Shown: positions 11,041 through 21,708 of the stretch, one piece after another | How positions within the stretch are numbered: position 1 is the first letter of the stretch | Layout: each line of letters starts with the position of its first letter | Origin: Pelagophyceae sp. CCMP2097 | Taxonomy: Eukaryota; Sar; Pelagophyceae | Direction of reading: 5' to 3' | Assembly: GCA_026770575.1 (NCBI GenBank) | Contig: MU657189.1 | Coordinates: forward strand, 254,173 to 284,210 | Length of the DNA stretch: 30,038 bases | Made by a program: the position numbers and the translations under genes | The notes under the pieces: generated by a model | The model's database searches: none | The model's input: only the letters and a program-made list of their open reading frames with translations | Told to the model about the DNA's origin: nothing

Positions 11041-12191
11041 GGGTTCAATTTATTCAAATCTTCCCCCAATTCAATTCGAGCCCAGAACCTATGCGATAAC
11101 ACGCGTTTACCGCCAAAGGAAAGATCGAACGGAATGTGCGATAACACGCGGCGGCCGCCCACGCGCCTCCGCCGGCCGCCGCGGCGGTCGACTTGGACGG
11201 CGGACTCGGCCGACGGCGCCGCGGCCGGCGCTGCGCCAGCGGCCGCGCTTCGGAACTCATTTACAATACTTTGGAACTCATTGATGCATCAAACGCTCGT
11301 TCATCGGCTTGCAGAGGCACCTCCCAGGCTCCCGGTAGGGAGTCGATGGTAGGACGGTGTCATCGCTCAAAGAATGTTCCGATTCGGAGCACATAACCTG
11401 CGCGATAACACGCTGTTACACGCTGCGAGGCGAATGACGGCCTCCGATTTTTCAACGGACCGCTCCTTCGGGTCACTGCGCCGCCTTTCGCAGAAGCCGT
11501 CGTCGCCGAACTCTCTGTGCGATTCGGACGCCTTTCGCTGGCGCGTATATGACGCCCCGCGGTGCCCTGCGTCGACCTGCGAAGGAAGCTCCCGATTCCG
11601 GCTTCATTGACGACGATGGGAGGTGCCTAACTGGGAGCGTCCAGGGCTCTGTTTTTACCATTTTAAAAAGCTCGTAACGACGTAGTCCTCGTTCTTTGCC
11701 CAAAGCCTGGCTCGTGCCTCAAATCCACCTCAAAAATGCAATATTGCGTGCTTTGTTGATCGCTTTTGAAACAGAGATTTATCTCATCTTGCAGCTCACG
11801 GGAATCGTACTTTAGAGGACGGCATACTGGTGGATTTCGCACCATAGTGTGCATTGGACGTCCCGACCCCAGCGCCGGTCTCACTTCCCCATTTGAGGTA
11901 CGTTTGGTAAACTTTGAAGGTCGGAGTCGCTAAAATTTGTTCGCTCGGAAATTCACGGGCATCAGTGCCACCGGCCTCGGACCGGCGCAGCCCTCTTCTT
12001 TTGCCTGAAACTGGCCTTATGCCCGAAATCCACCAGCATGCAAAGTTTCCTTCATCGATTTTGGCCTCATCCTAAGTCTATAGTAAACCCTTCTGAGAAA
12101 CCGATAGAAACCCGATAGAAATTAGGAAGTCTAAGTTATAATTCCTAGGAGTTCCTAGTGTCTAGAAATCCGCGTTTCGAGGGTGGCATAC
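11041..12191. other. Intergenic DNA, no gene recognised
   Basis: It holds three copies of a GCGATAACACGC word (about 11093, 11139 and 11402), a GC-rich island at 11150-11260, and the CCAGGCTCCCGG hairpin-family copy at 11323-11344. A CCGATTTTTCAACGGACC word at about 11445 also occurs at about 1254. The rest (11640-12190) is unremarkable AT-rich sequence with short open frames only. Confidence 0.5.
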
Positions 12192-12798
12192 TAGACAGCT
12201 TCATTTTTCCAAGGAGCATTTCAAGCTACTTTTAAAGTTACCAAAAGTCTGTATTTGCATTTAAAGTTGCTTTGAAAGCTCAACTTTTCAAGCTGAATTT
12301 CAAAAGTAGAGCTTTAAAAGTTGCTTGAAAGTTGCTTGAAAGTCCGGGGCGTTAGCAACGTTTCTACTCGGCGCCGGGCGCGGAGCTCACCGCGCGCCGC
12401 GCGCTGCGGCACGCTAGCCCGCGCGGCGATGCAGCACGCACCGCGTCCCTGCACTTCGCCCGAGGCGCGCGCGGGGCCATCGCGGCCGCCTCGCGGCGCG
12501 GGCGCGCCGCGTCGACGCCACGCTCGCCGCGGGCATGCCCAGGCGCCCTACGACGCGCTCCGCGGCGCGCAGTTCGCAACGTTTCCTCGCCGTTGAACTT
12601 GAATGCAAATTATAATGCAAGTGCGTTTATTTTCCTTTATCGAGTCTGACGGATCTGAGCGCGCGGGGCGCATCGGCGTCGGAAGGAGATGCGCATGGCA
12701 CAGTAGGCTCGGCTCTTGCTCGTTAAAGCGTTTTAGGCGATGTTATGCAAATGCGCCAGTCAACTTGAAAAGCTCCTTGAAAAAAGTGAAGCTGTCTA
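12192..12798. mobile_element. 607-bp inverted-repeat element with GC-rich core
   Basis: Inverted ends of 34-35 bp begin TAGACAGCTTCA, followed by a T run and CAAGGAGC (12192-12225 and 12764-12798). A 2-bp TA target is possible. 12240-12340 is AT-rich. 12360-12595 is an abrupt very GC-rich block. 12630-12798 matches the minus strand of 29528-29708 at roughly 85% by eye, so the right half is a dispersed repeat family. No transposase is present. The GC-rich core could be captured host sequence. Confidence 0.7.
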
Positions 12799-13828
12799 CT
12801 GACCAAAAATGCGGCATGGAGAATAATGGGCGCCCTGAATGGCGGTTTCAGATCATCGTTTTGGGTGGGCCTATCAAGCCAACCTTGAAATTCGAGACTT
12901 TTTACAATCTTATCCGCGACACAGCGGCGCGGCGGGGGTGCGCCACAGCGCACCACAGCGATTCTTTTCGGGCCCGTAGGGCGCCGTCGGCCCCATCTAT
13001 CGATGCGCCGCAAAAGAACCCGGCGAGACGGCCGCCCCGGGCCGCCGTTCCGGAAAGCCCACGTCTGATGATTTGACGACCCTGTTTTAAAAAGCCACGC
13101 TTCAGGGTATTTTACTCCCGTTTGTTTCTCTTTAACAAGACAAGTGTGGCTGGGGCAAGTAGAAATGTAACCTTATTGGCGAGGGGAGTTATCGAGGAAA
13201 ACGCGAATTTAGTGTCGGAGCGGTTTTAGTGATCTGGGCGCGACCCGCGCGAGCGTGCGCATACGCACAGCCAAAAACTCGTTTTGGGGAAAACGGGGAA
13301 ACGTGTCCTTTTTTGTTCAATTCCTACTTGCCCCGGGTCCTCCCGCGACGAGTACCGACGATTTTTACAGCGGCGTTTGGATGATTCGATCGGGCTCGCC
13401 AAGATCTACACCGTAGGCCAGCTAACTCGGGTTTGATTTGTTGTTAGTAATGTTGCATTTCTACTGGCCTTTGCCACGAGTCGTCCATGAAGAGGGGTCA
13501 AGTTTGCACTGAGGGAACAAATTCTCGGACCACAATTTCGATCCCGGCGCCGGCGCGCGCGGTCGGATCGCAAATCCCGGAGTTGGCCCCTTCCGGTCGC
13601 CGCGCCCCCGAAATCAGCCCGATCCGAAATCGGCGGCCCCAAACATTTTGGAGCACTTGCCTCGTTTTGACGGAATGTTTGAAGAGTCAACATCATGTTT
13701 TTGGATGTTTTATGAAATCCCCTGGTCTTCCAAACATGCTCCCTGGGGTCGGTGTTGTGATCAGCCTCGAGGTCGGTGGTGGTCCAATTGATCCGTTGAA
13801 ATGCATACCGCCTCCGCTCGAGTAGCGT
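12799..13828. other. Intergenic DNA, no gene recognised
   Basis: Mixed composition with short frames only. TGATCAGCCTCGAGG at about 13758 recurs at about 21004. It includes the 3' flank of the minus-strand channel gene ending at 13829; no poly(A) signal could be assigned with confidence. Confidence 0.5.
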
Positions 13829-16800
13829 TTAGAGCCGGAGCGGCGTCGCGGGCGCGCCGCGCGGTTGCGCGTCCGCGTCGGGCGAAGAGCGGCGGTCCGG
13901 CGTGGCCGGCGGGCTCGCCGCGGCGTACTCGTCGCCGCGCGCGCCGCCGAGTGGCGCGCCGCTGGGCGGCGCGCCGCTGGGCGGCGCGCCGCCGAGCCGC
14001 GCCTCGAGGTCGGCGAGGCGGCGCGCGAGCGCTGCGTTGTCGTCTCGCGGGTGGTCTTGGCGGTCGTCGTCGTCTCGGGCCAGTTTCTTGGGCATGGCGT
14101 CGGCGCCGGCAAAGGGCTGTGTCGGTTTGACGAAATGGAGGCCGTTTTTGAAAATGTATTGGTGGAGCCAGACGTAAGCGCGGGACCGGGCTCCGTAGAC
14201 GGCGTCCCAGTCGTGGTACGAGTTGGCGGCGCCCATCCACGCATCGAGTACCATCTCGCCCTTTTCATGATTCATCGCGGAGAAGAAGAGGTAGGCGACG
14301 TGCCAGTCGCCCCGGTTGTCCAAGACGTACCTTTCGAGGGCGTGCCTCAACTTTGTCACTTCCTCCGGATCCGTCCGCGTCGCCACGGAGACGGTCACCC
14401 TGAGGAAGGGCGTCGGCGACCGCGTGTGGTTGATCATGGCCTTGGTCGCTAACAGGTGGTTGGCCACGGTGATCGTCTCGCCGAACGACGTCACGAACGT
14501 CGTCATCATCGGCCCGATGGCTTGAATGGTCAGAGGTGGGCTTGGGAAGTCGACTTCGCGGATCTCCTTGATCAGAACACGGTCGCCGATATCGTAGGGC
14601 GCCTACGCGCATCAATGCCGCGGAGCGGCTTCGCCCGAGACGCGCGCAACCTTGCCACAGGGAGATTCCGAGGCGTCACCCGACGGACCGGACCGCGGAC
14701 TCGGCGGTCCTGGGGATTCGCACCAAGCGGCGTTGCGGCAGTTTGCCTTTCAGACGCGGCAGTTGGCCGTAAAAAGGACGTACGACACTCCCGCGACGAC
14801 TTGGGCGCAGCTGCTCCCAAAAGCAAACGAGACGCCGAGGAGGATCGAGGCCGGGCCGATGATCGCGTCCCAGGAACTCTCCCAGAGCATGAGTGTGACG
14901 AAGAGCCTAGACGAGTTTGCGACTGAGACGACTTCGAGTCAACTCGACGAGTCAACTCGACGAGTTTGCTCTCGGGACGGCGCGCGCCACGGCCCGCTTC
15001 ACCGTGCGGTGCGACGACGCGATTCGGGGGCCCGAAAATGGACCCGAGGTCGTCAATAAAACCCGATGAGGCCGCGTGCAGCCCAGGACCCGAGGCGTCG
15101 TCTTGCGGCGCCTCCGAGGCCTGTCGAGGACCGCGGCAGTTGGGTCCTTGGAAGGCTCCGCTTTTGTGCCTCTGTGCAGGTCCGTCTCCGGAGCCCACCA
15201 TCTCGGCTCTTTGCCGACTAGGGCCCGTGGATTCGACTGTCAAAAAAGGTCCAGGCGCCCCGGACGACGCGAGTTGCGGTCCAAGGCACAGGGCACCCGG
15301 CATAGGGTCAAACTCCCGGGAGGGTCCACAAAGGACGAACCATCAGCCGCCCAAGGGACCCCGTAAAAAGCGAGGCCCGAGGCCCGTACCGAGGACCGCC
15401 GAGGGCCCGTTTTCGGGCCCGTGGCCGTTTTCGGGTCCGTCGCCGAACGGCGAGGCATACGGATCCTCGTACAAAGGTCTCTCTCTGAACACGGTGCCGG
15501 TGTCTCGCCTCTCGATGCATCGGTCCGCATAGACTCAACCCGTCGAGAGGGCACCTTTGGAGGGCTGACAAAGAGAGACAATCCGACTCCCTCGGACAAG
15601 GCGGTTGCGCGAGGGGCCAAAAGTACGGCGTCGCCGCGTCCAAGCATGCCCACAGAGTCGTCGGACCTCGGTCCAAGGGGCCGTTTGAAAGGGGCCGTTT
15701 TCAAAGAAAAGTGCCGAAAAGTCCGTTTGAAAGGGGCCGTTTTCAAAGAAAAGGGCCGAAAAGTCCGTTTCAAAGGGGCCGTTTTCAAAGAAAAGGACCG
15801 AAAAGTGCTTTTCAAAGGGGCCGTGGGAAAGGCCCCTCGCGACGAGGGTGGGCCACCTCCAAAAGTCGCCGCGCCCGTCGCCGCCTCCGGCCCACCAACG
15901 CGCGCCGAAAGGCGGCCCTTGGGCCCCGGCTCGTTTTACGGCAACTCGGCTCTTTCTACGGAAAGTCGGCCGCTGCGCTTCGCGGGGCACTCGCGGCGCC
16001 CGTTGCGCGTGCCGAGGCTCCGGGTGGCGGCGCAATGGGGCCCTTTGTTGGGACCATCTCCCGGACCGTATACGACAGTCCGGGGACTGACTCTGGGACC
16101 ATCTCCCGGACCGTATACGACAGTCCGGGGACTGACTCTGGGACCATCTCCCGGACCGTATACGACAGTCCGGGGACTGACTCTCACAAGGAGACCGTCG
16201 CAGGCCCGTCGCAGGTTTCGAGAAAGGGGCCCCGTACAGAGGCGTACCGTCCGGGAGACGGCACTTTGGAGCCAAGAAGGACGTTGGTTTGCACGTTTTG
16301 GGGGCGCCGCGGCGGACGATACGAGCGCCCAAATCGCCTCTGCGATCCTCTTCACGATGGCGTTGACGTCGGAGAAAGACGCAATCGTCGCCGCCAGGAA
16401 GGTGCGCTCCGCAAACGTCCTCGCGAAACCCGATTCGAAATCGTTTTCGCGAATCTCCGACAGCGCAGACGGGAACAGTTCGCCGAAGACCTCGAGCTCC
16501 AAGTGCCGCTGCTCGCCGGCCTCGTCCGCCTCTGCGAGCGCGGCGCCCGGGCCGAAGATGAGCGCCGAGACTCTGAATCGCTTGCAGAAATGGACCTTCT
16601 TCCCGGGAGGAGCGTACGACGGCGGCTTGGCCCTCGCGCAGACGGCCGCATTGACGGGCGTTTGCGGCGCCAGCCTGCGCGAGGCCGCGCGGAGGAGGCG
16701 GAAGAGGCGCTTTGCGACGATGCGGCATTGTTCCGAAGAACGCACCTAGACTCCAAATTGAAGCGGGGCCCTTTTTGGAAATGCGAGGTTAAATCGCGAA

Positions 16801-19800
16801 ACAATTCTGCAAGGCAAGGAAATGCAAAATCGAGGCCTCTTTCGTCGATTGCTCTTCAGAGGGCCTCCCGGTCGGACATTGTGAGACGGGGGACGGGGTC
16901 ACAGGGGCCTCTTTCGCGGAACCTCGCGACGCTCATCGAAGCCTGCCAAAGGGTGACGGCAACACCTTGCCGTAGGGTCCTCGCCACGGCGACGCTGCCA
17001 CGGGGCCTTTTGCAACGAGTCTCCCCAGGCCCGTTGCGACAGCGGCCTCTGCCGCAGGGAGCCCTTTCGCGTTTCCTTTGCACGGGGACGTCGGGGACTC
17101 TATTCAGACGGGCCGAGTCAGAGGGCCTTGTCGGAGAAAGCTCTTCACCGGGCTTTTGCAAGGACCCTGCCACGGGGCCCGAGATGACAGGGCCCCGAGA
17201 TGACAGGCACCTCGTCAAAGTGCCCCTCGTCAAAGTGCGACGAACAAAAGTAAAAAAAGGGCGACGCGTCCCGGGAAGCGCCTCCAAGGGGCGCCCTGTC
17301 GCAAGGACCTTGCCATAGGGCCCTTGCCTCGGTCAGGGCCCCCGGACGGTCAGCCCCCCAGGATTGGGGGGTCCGGACTTGCTCAAAGAACGTTGTGCGG
17401 CACGTTCCTGGGAGGTGTCTTGTTGGTCGATTGGGCCCTTGCACTCCGACGGCTGGGTTTGGTCGTACTTGCAAAAGCGCCCTTTGCAAGAGCCCTTTCC
17501 ACCGCCCTCTCACGGGAGCCATTGCCAGACGCCTCGGAGGGACCTCATCAAATTTCAAGAGGTTTGGCCAGACGCCGCCACGCGCGTAGCCAAAGTTCGA
17601 CCCGAGCGAGAGGGGCACTCGGAGCGACTCGGCCGCGTCTTGGAAGGCCTCAAAAGTCAGCGCCGCGGCCACGACCTCGCCCTGGAAGAGGTGCGCCAGC
17701 GGCGGCGATGCCTCGGGCGAGGCGCGATGCAAAGACTGCGTCTCCAAGAAGATCGGCAAAACAGCGGCGGGCGGCGGCGGCGCGGCGGGCGGGTGCGCGG
17801 ACAGCGGCGCCTCGGGCGGGCACGGCGTGGTCCACGGTGCGGAAAGCGCCTCGGGCGGGTGCACGTACGGCGCGGTCAACGGTGGCGCGGTCAACGGTGC
17901 TGCGGAATCGGCGCGCGGCGGCTGGAGCGGCGGCGGCGAGGGCCGGCGTTGAAGCAGAGGCCGCCTGCGCACGAGGCCGGCGATGGCGGTCGCGGCTGCC
18001 TCGTCTTCCTCTGCCCAGGGCTGCTGGCGAGCGCTCTGCGGCCGCTGTGCTGGCTTGGCGAGGCGGGCGGCTGCGATTCTGTGCAGTTTGGAGAGCGAAC
18101 TGGAGATCTGGTGGGCCGCGGCGGCGCGGTCCATCGCGGCCGCGCGGTCCGACGCAGCTTGCTTCTCCACTGCGTTTTTTTCCAAAACTTGCTTGGCCGC
18201 TTCCCGCGCCGCCACGGCGACGATGGCGCGGACCAATCTGCGGGCGGCGTCGGCGCGTCGAACGCGCTCCGCGAACTTGGCCGCCGTCCAGCGGCGCAGG
18301 ATGCGCGCCGCGACCTACGTTCGCCGGAATGACCACCGTCACAAAAAGAGGGCGCCCGCTCCGCGCCGGAGGGTCAGGGTGCCGGCGCTTCCACCAACGA
18401 GCCCACCGTCTCTATAGGACCGTCTCTATAGGACCGTCTCTATAGGACCGTCTGTGTAGAGCCATACAGAGGACGGTTTCAACCGTCGAGAGAAGACCGT
18501 CTCGACGCCCGCCCACAAGGCCGTCTCTCGAGGGCCGTCGCTACATGACCATCTGTCGGACCTCTCCCTGTAGAGGGCCGTCCGGAGGACCGTCTCTCGG
18601 GGACCGCACGTCGAGGAACGTTGATAGAGGACCGCCTCTATAGAGACGCCCCAACAACACCTCTGCAGCCGGGGGGCCCTCTTCGGAGCCCGGCCCTCGA
18701 GGCGGCGGGGGGGGCGTTGCTCGAAGCCCACGTGCGCGTCTGCGGTTGTCCCCTGTGTGCGCATGGTTCGCCCTACGGCGCCCTACGGCGGCCCTACGGC
18801 GGCCGAGGGCCGTCAAAGGCCGCCGAGAGGCGTCTGGGATCCGTCGCAGGGTCGCTCCGCGGAGGACTGCGGTCCAGAGAGCGTCTGCCTTGGACTGCGG
18901 TCCCTACGACGGCCTGAGACGGTCCGCCGCCTCAGGACCCTTCGACGGGCCGCCCTGGACGGTCCCAAGAGCTGCCGGACCCGAGACGCAAGGCCGCCAA
19001 AGGGTTCCCCGGGGGGCCGTCGAGAACGGGCCTCTCTGCGGCCCCTCCAAGCCACGGCCTCCGGGACCGGAGACGGTCCGCCGGCGGTCCCGGAGACGGT
19101 CCATCGGCGGTCCCGGAGGCGGTCCCGGAGGCGGTCCCGGAGGCGGTCCCGGAGACGGTCCCATCGGCGGTCCCGGAGGCGGTCCCGGAGACAGTCCTCT
19201 GCAGCCATCGACGGTCGAGAGACGTCCCCTCTGCAGTAGTCATGCAATCGGCTCCGGCTTCCTTGTCCATGGTGCTCGGGGGTCCTGGTTTGCTTTTGGG
19301 GCGCTCTCGCGTACGAATTCCTGGAAGGCGTAGCCAAACGCAGCCACCACCGCATTCACCAACGCCAGCCGCAGCCGCCGTTCCAACGGCCGCGGCAGCC
19401 TTAAATGCCCAACCGCGGAAGCCTGGCCCTTGTCTCGCCTAGTGGACATCTTTTCGAAAGGAAGGCGTCTCTTTTGCGAAAGGACCACGTACGGATCGCG
19501 GATCATCCCTGTAACGGCGACGCCGAGCGAGGCCATCAACACTTCCAGCGCGAGCCATTCAAAGGCTTCGTTGAAATGGCCGAACTGAGGGGAGAAGTCT
19601 GCTATTAGAAGGCCGAGAAAACGCACCGACCCCGAAAGCCCCCTCCCAACAGCAGCGCCCGCCCCCAGCCGCCTCGCACATATTAAAGCCTCGCGCCACC
19701 TCAGCACGCCGCCGCGGCCTTGGCGGCGGTGCGACTGGCCGCCGTCGTAAGGGACTGATAAGAGTGCCAAGCCGAAACAAACGACAACAAACACCCAAAG

Positions 19801-20112
19801 CACAAGCGAACGCGCCCACTTCACACCCTCAATAAATGCTTCGAGCCACCGAGGCCCTTTATCGACGTCGAAATTGTCGTCGTCTTCGTCTTCGTCGTCG
19901 TCGTCGTCGTCCACCGATAAGCGCGTGGCCGCGCGCGGTCTGGACGCCGTGTTCGCGCGCGGCCGCGGCGAGTCTGGGTCCTTGGGTAATTCCCGAAGGC
20001 CGTGGAGGACGCTGGAGAGCGTGCGCGAGCGAGTGGGGGGGTCTCCGACCGCGACGTCGTCTTCCACCGTAACGTCGACGTGCGCCTCCTCGGGCGTTGG
20101 GCGCGGAGACAT
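13829..20112 (-). CDS. MscS-family mechanosensitive ion channel, 5 exons, about 941 aa
   Basis: The exons on the minus strand are 20112-19315, 18314-17619, 16745-16327, 14906-14768 and 14602-13829; all phases agree and give about 941 residues. An in-frame ATG at 20280 would add 56. The N-terminus has an acidic Asp/Glu run (about 68-79), a transmembrane helix (about 103-119, LVLWVFVVVCFGLALL) and a further hydrophobic stretch around AFEWLALEVLMASLGVAV. Exon 2 is a basic helix plus a long Pro/Ala linker. Exon 3 has an EF-hand-position segment and the pre-pore helix (SFSDVNAIVKRIAEAIWAL). Exon 4 is the pore helix (GVSFAFGSSCAQVVAGVSYV), aligning with the MscS TM3 pattern. Exon 5 opens with the beta-domain signature APYDIGDRVLIKEI. 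Inference: a tension-gated channel in a cell or organelle membrane. Exon 1 may hold an unrecognised small intron near 19600-19720. Confidence 0.85.
14603..14767 (-). other. Intron 4 (165 bp) of the MscS-family gene, GC donor
   Basis: On the minus strand the donor is ACG|GCCAAC and the acceptor GTAG|GCGCCC, phase 0. It joins VSYVLFT to APYDIGD, matching the continuous MscS TM3/beta-domain order. A GT donor at 14777 would delete three residues of the pore-helix end (VLFT lost), so the GC donor fits better. Confidence 0.6.
15683..15808. repeat. 42-bp tandem array, 3 copies
   Basis: Units start GTTTGAAAGGGGCCGTTTTC and differ at a few positions. 42 is a multiple of 3, so open frames pass through the array; this is not evidence of coding. 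Confidence 0.9.
16050..16184. repeat. Three identical 45-bp tandem copies
   Basis: The unit begins GGGACCATCTCCCGGACCGT and ends GGGGACTGACTCT. All three copies are identical base for base, whereas neighbouring repeats are highly diverged, so this is a recent amplification. It lies inside intron 3 of the channel gene. Confidence 0.95.
16746..17618 (-). repeat. Intron 2 (873 bp) of the MscS-family gene, repeat-filled
   Basis: On the minus strand the donor is CGA|GTGCCC and the acceptor TCTAG|GTGCGT, phase 0. It joins FQDAAESLR to VRSSEQC. The first four bases of intron and following exon are identical (GTGC). The content is diverged GGGCCCTTGC / CCACGGGGCC units. Confidence 0.65.
18405..18459. 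repeat. 14-bp tandem array ACCGTCTCTATAGG
   Basis: Three exact copies of ACCGTCTCTATAGG and a fourth diverged one, at the 3' end of channel intron 1. Confidence 0.9.
19082..19192. repeat. 12-bp tandem array GGCGGTCCCGGA
   Basis: About nine copies of GGCGGTCCCGGA, with GACGGTCCCATC variants. The period of 12 keeps several frames open and creates spurious Gly/Pro/Arg-rich frames on both strands. Confidence 0.9.
19868..19912. repeat. Trinucleotide run encoding the Asp/Glu tract of the channel
   Basis: GTC/TTC triplets on the plus strand (GTCGTCTTCGTCTTCGTCG) encode, on the minus strand, the acidic run DDDDDDEDEDDD of the MscS-family protein. The tract length is likely variable among individuals. 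Confidence 0.8.
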
Positions 20113-20836
20113 GGCGGGGCCGCGGAGCGAGCGGGGAATAAGCGTGGCCGCGTAGCAGCGGCGCCGCGGGGCGAGCGGGCCGCGGAAAGCCGGGCCGCGG
20201 GGAGCCTGGTGCTGCGAGCTGCGAGACGCGTCGGAGGGACGAAAGTCTGACGAGGCTGCGAATCCTTGCGAAAATTTCACAGTTCTTGCAATACCTTCCG
20301 GAAGGTTCTGAGCTTTAGAAAGTTCCGGGCACCAGTGTCACTCTCAGGCGCGCCGCTACGGTCGGCCCGGTAAGGGCCCCCGTAGGGGCTAACCCCAAGG
20401 GTTTGTAGGTCTGTACCTGCTAATAGAACGTTCCGAGGAACGTTCTTGAAAGGCTCAATTGTATGGTCGTTTTGGTCCCTGTCGTCGCGCGACGACCGTC
20501 GGGGCTTGGTTGATTTTGTCGGGCCTACTGTCGCCGACTGCTTATTCCAGGCTCCCGAAGGAAGCCATAGTAATCCTTATTTAAGGTTCGTTATGGTTAG
20601 GGTTAGGGTTAGGGTTAGAGAGAGGCGTTATTTGCACCAGAGCGAAAAATCGACTTTTGGATAGCGAAGGCCAAGCACGGGAGGCTAACAACCTGCGGGC
20701 CCTATGCGCTGCTAACTTTTTGGTCCGAGGTACCGAAGGATTGAACTTACCCTCTGGACTTGTTTTTTTTAAGAGGAAATTCCTAGAAATCCTCATCTTT
20801 TTTTCAAACGTAGAATGCTTCCTATAGAAGCTTCAA
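20113..20836. other. 5' flank of the MscS-family gene
   Basis: It includes the in-frame upstream ATG at 20280, the hairpin-family copy at 20543-20566 (sense orientation to the channel gene, about 430 bp before its ATG), a 22-bp perfect palindrome at 20425-20446 (arms AGAACGTTCC), and the telomere-like run at 20595-20618. No other gene is seen. Confidence 0.5.
20595..20618 (+). repeat. Interstitial telomere-like repeat (GGTTAG)4
   Basis: Four perfect GGTTAG units, that is TTAGGG-type, lie inside the window far from any end. This suggests a chromosome fusion scar, break-repair insertion, or chance short array. The host telomere is plausibly TTAGGG. Confidence 0.8.
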
Positions 20837-21522
20837 AGCACGCTAGCTCGCCGGGACATGCCGAAAAAGGTGTGCGCGTTATACAAGGGGTATCGGCGAT
20901 AAAGCCGATCTCAATGGGCGCAAGTTTGTGCCTCCAAGAGGCCGCTTGCGGGGGTGGGCGTGGCCGCTATGGGCCTCCCTGCCCCCCGGGGTGTCCGTGA
21001 CATGATCAGCCTCGAGGAGGGCGCCTTGCAAGGGCGTGAACGAGCGTTTCCCCCAATATTTTGGACTTGATAAAATCTTTATTTGCCTCCTTACCTTGAT
21101 TTTGAACTGATTTTGCCTCCGTATTGCGAAGGTTCGGGCCCGGCTGTCCATCGCAGGACCACAAGGACCGAAATTATGGCTATGTGACGGGGCGGGTCCA
21201 TACGTACTGGGGTGGTATATGACATGTCCTATACAAGTGGCGCGAGTGGCGCTTCAGACGAGCCTAAACAGACGTTCTGATTTTTAGTTTGGGCGTTTTT
21301 AACAAAAGATTTTTTTAGGACATGGCATTTCCGGACTCAGCGCGACGTCCCCTATGACTTCCAATAGGGCCAAACTCCAACCGACGAAAACTCCGATGGA
21401 CAGAAAGTCCTCAGCGCCATTAGCGATACCCCTTGTAGGCAGATATGCTCGTCTTGGCCGGGGCTATAATCATGGCCTAGGCGCGTAATTCTTTTCGGCA
21501 TGTCCTGGCGACTTACGGTGCT
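20837..21522. mobile_element. Degenerate inverted-repeat element, about 690 bp
   Basis: 20837-20878 pairs with the inverse of 21482-21522 at roughly three quarters identity, with the core GGACATGCCGAAAA conserved in both. A second inner pair, ATACAAGGGGTATCG (20881-20895) and its inverse at about 21425-21439, is offset by about 40 bp, implying an insertion or deletion. No target duplication or protein is seen. It looks like an old MITE or fold-back element. Confidence 0.5.
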
Positions 21523-21708
21523 CGAGGGTCACATTTTGAGGCGTATCTCACCAAGGAGACGCGCCACTTGAAAATCTTTCCTACCACCGCAAAGCGATAC
21601 CAGTGGATCCGATTGAACGCGCAAACCATCGCCATTTCGCCGTGGGTGGGGCGCGTGCGGTAGACTGCAGTCCAAATTAGATCAGCCGCTTTAAATAAAC
21701 TATTTGGA

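Larger units (their letters stand above)
14907..16326 (-). repeat. Intron 3 (1420 bp) of the MscS-family gene, repeat-filled, GC donor
   Basis: On the minus strand the donor is GGGC|GCTCGT and the acceptor CTAG|GCTCTT, phase 2. It joins AEAIWA to LFVTLML. The content is GGCCCC/TTGAAA-type degenerate repeat with two homogeneous arrays (15683-15808 and 16050-16184) and a GAGTCAACTCGAC duplication at about 14936-14965. Confidence 0.6.
18315..19314 (-). repeat. Intron 1 (1000 bp) of the MscS-family gene, repeat-filled
   Basis: On the minus strand the donor is TTC|GTACGC and the acceptor CGTAG|GTCGCG, phase 0. It joins GYAFQEF to VAARILRRW. It contains GACGGTC/GGCCGTC-type units with local arrays at 18405-18459 and 19082-19192. 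Confidence 0.65.

Noticed and set aside
15711..17318. 535-codon plus-strand open frame across the channel introns and exon 3
   Set aside because: It runs antisense through channel exon 3 and through tandem repeats whose periods (42, 45) are multiples of three. No domain; openness is explained by stop-poor composition.
19082..19192. Gly/Pro-rich repeat protein on either strand
   Set aside because: It is a 12-bp tandem array inside channel intron 1; any frame gives a regular peptide.
19600..19660. A 42-nt intron inside channel exon 1 (GTGCGT..CCCCTCAG on the minus strand)
   Set aside because: It would keep frame, so cannot be excluded, but it is shorter than the other introns, the next exon would begin TT, and the retained sequence reads as plausible hydrophobic protein.
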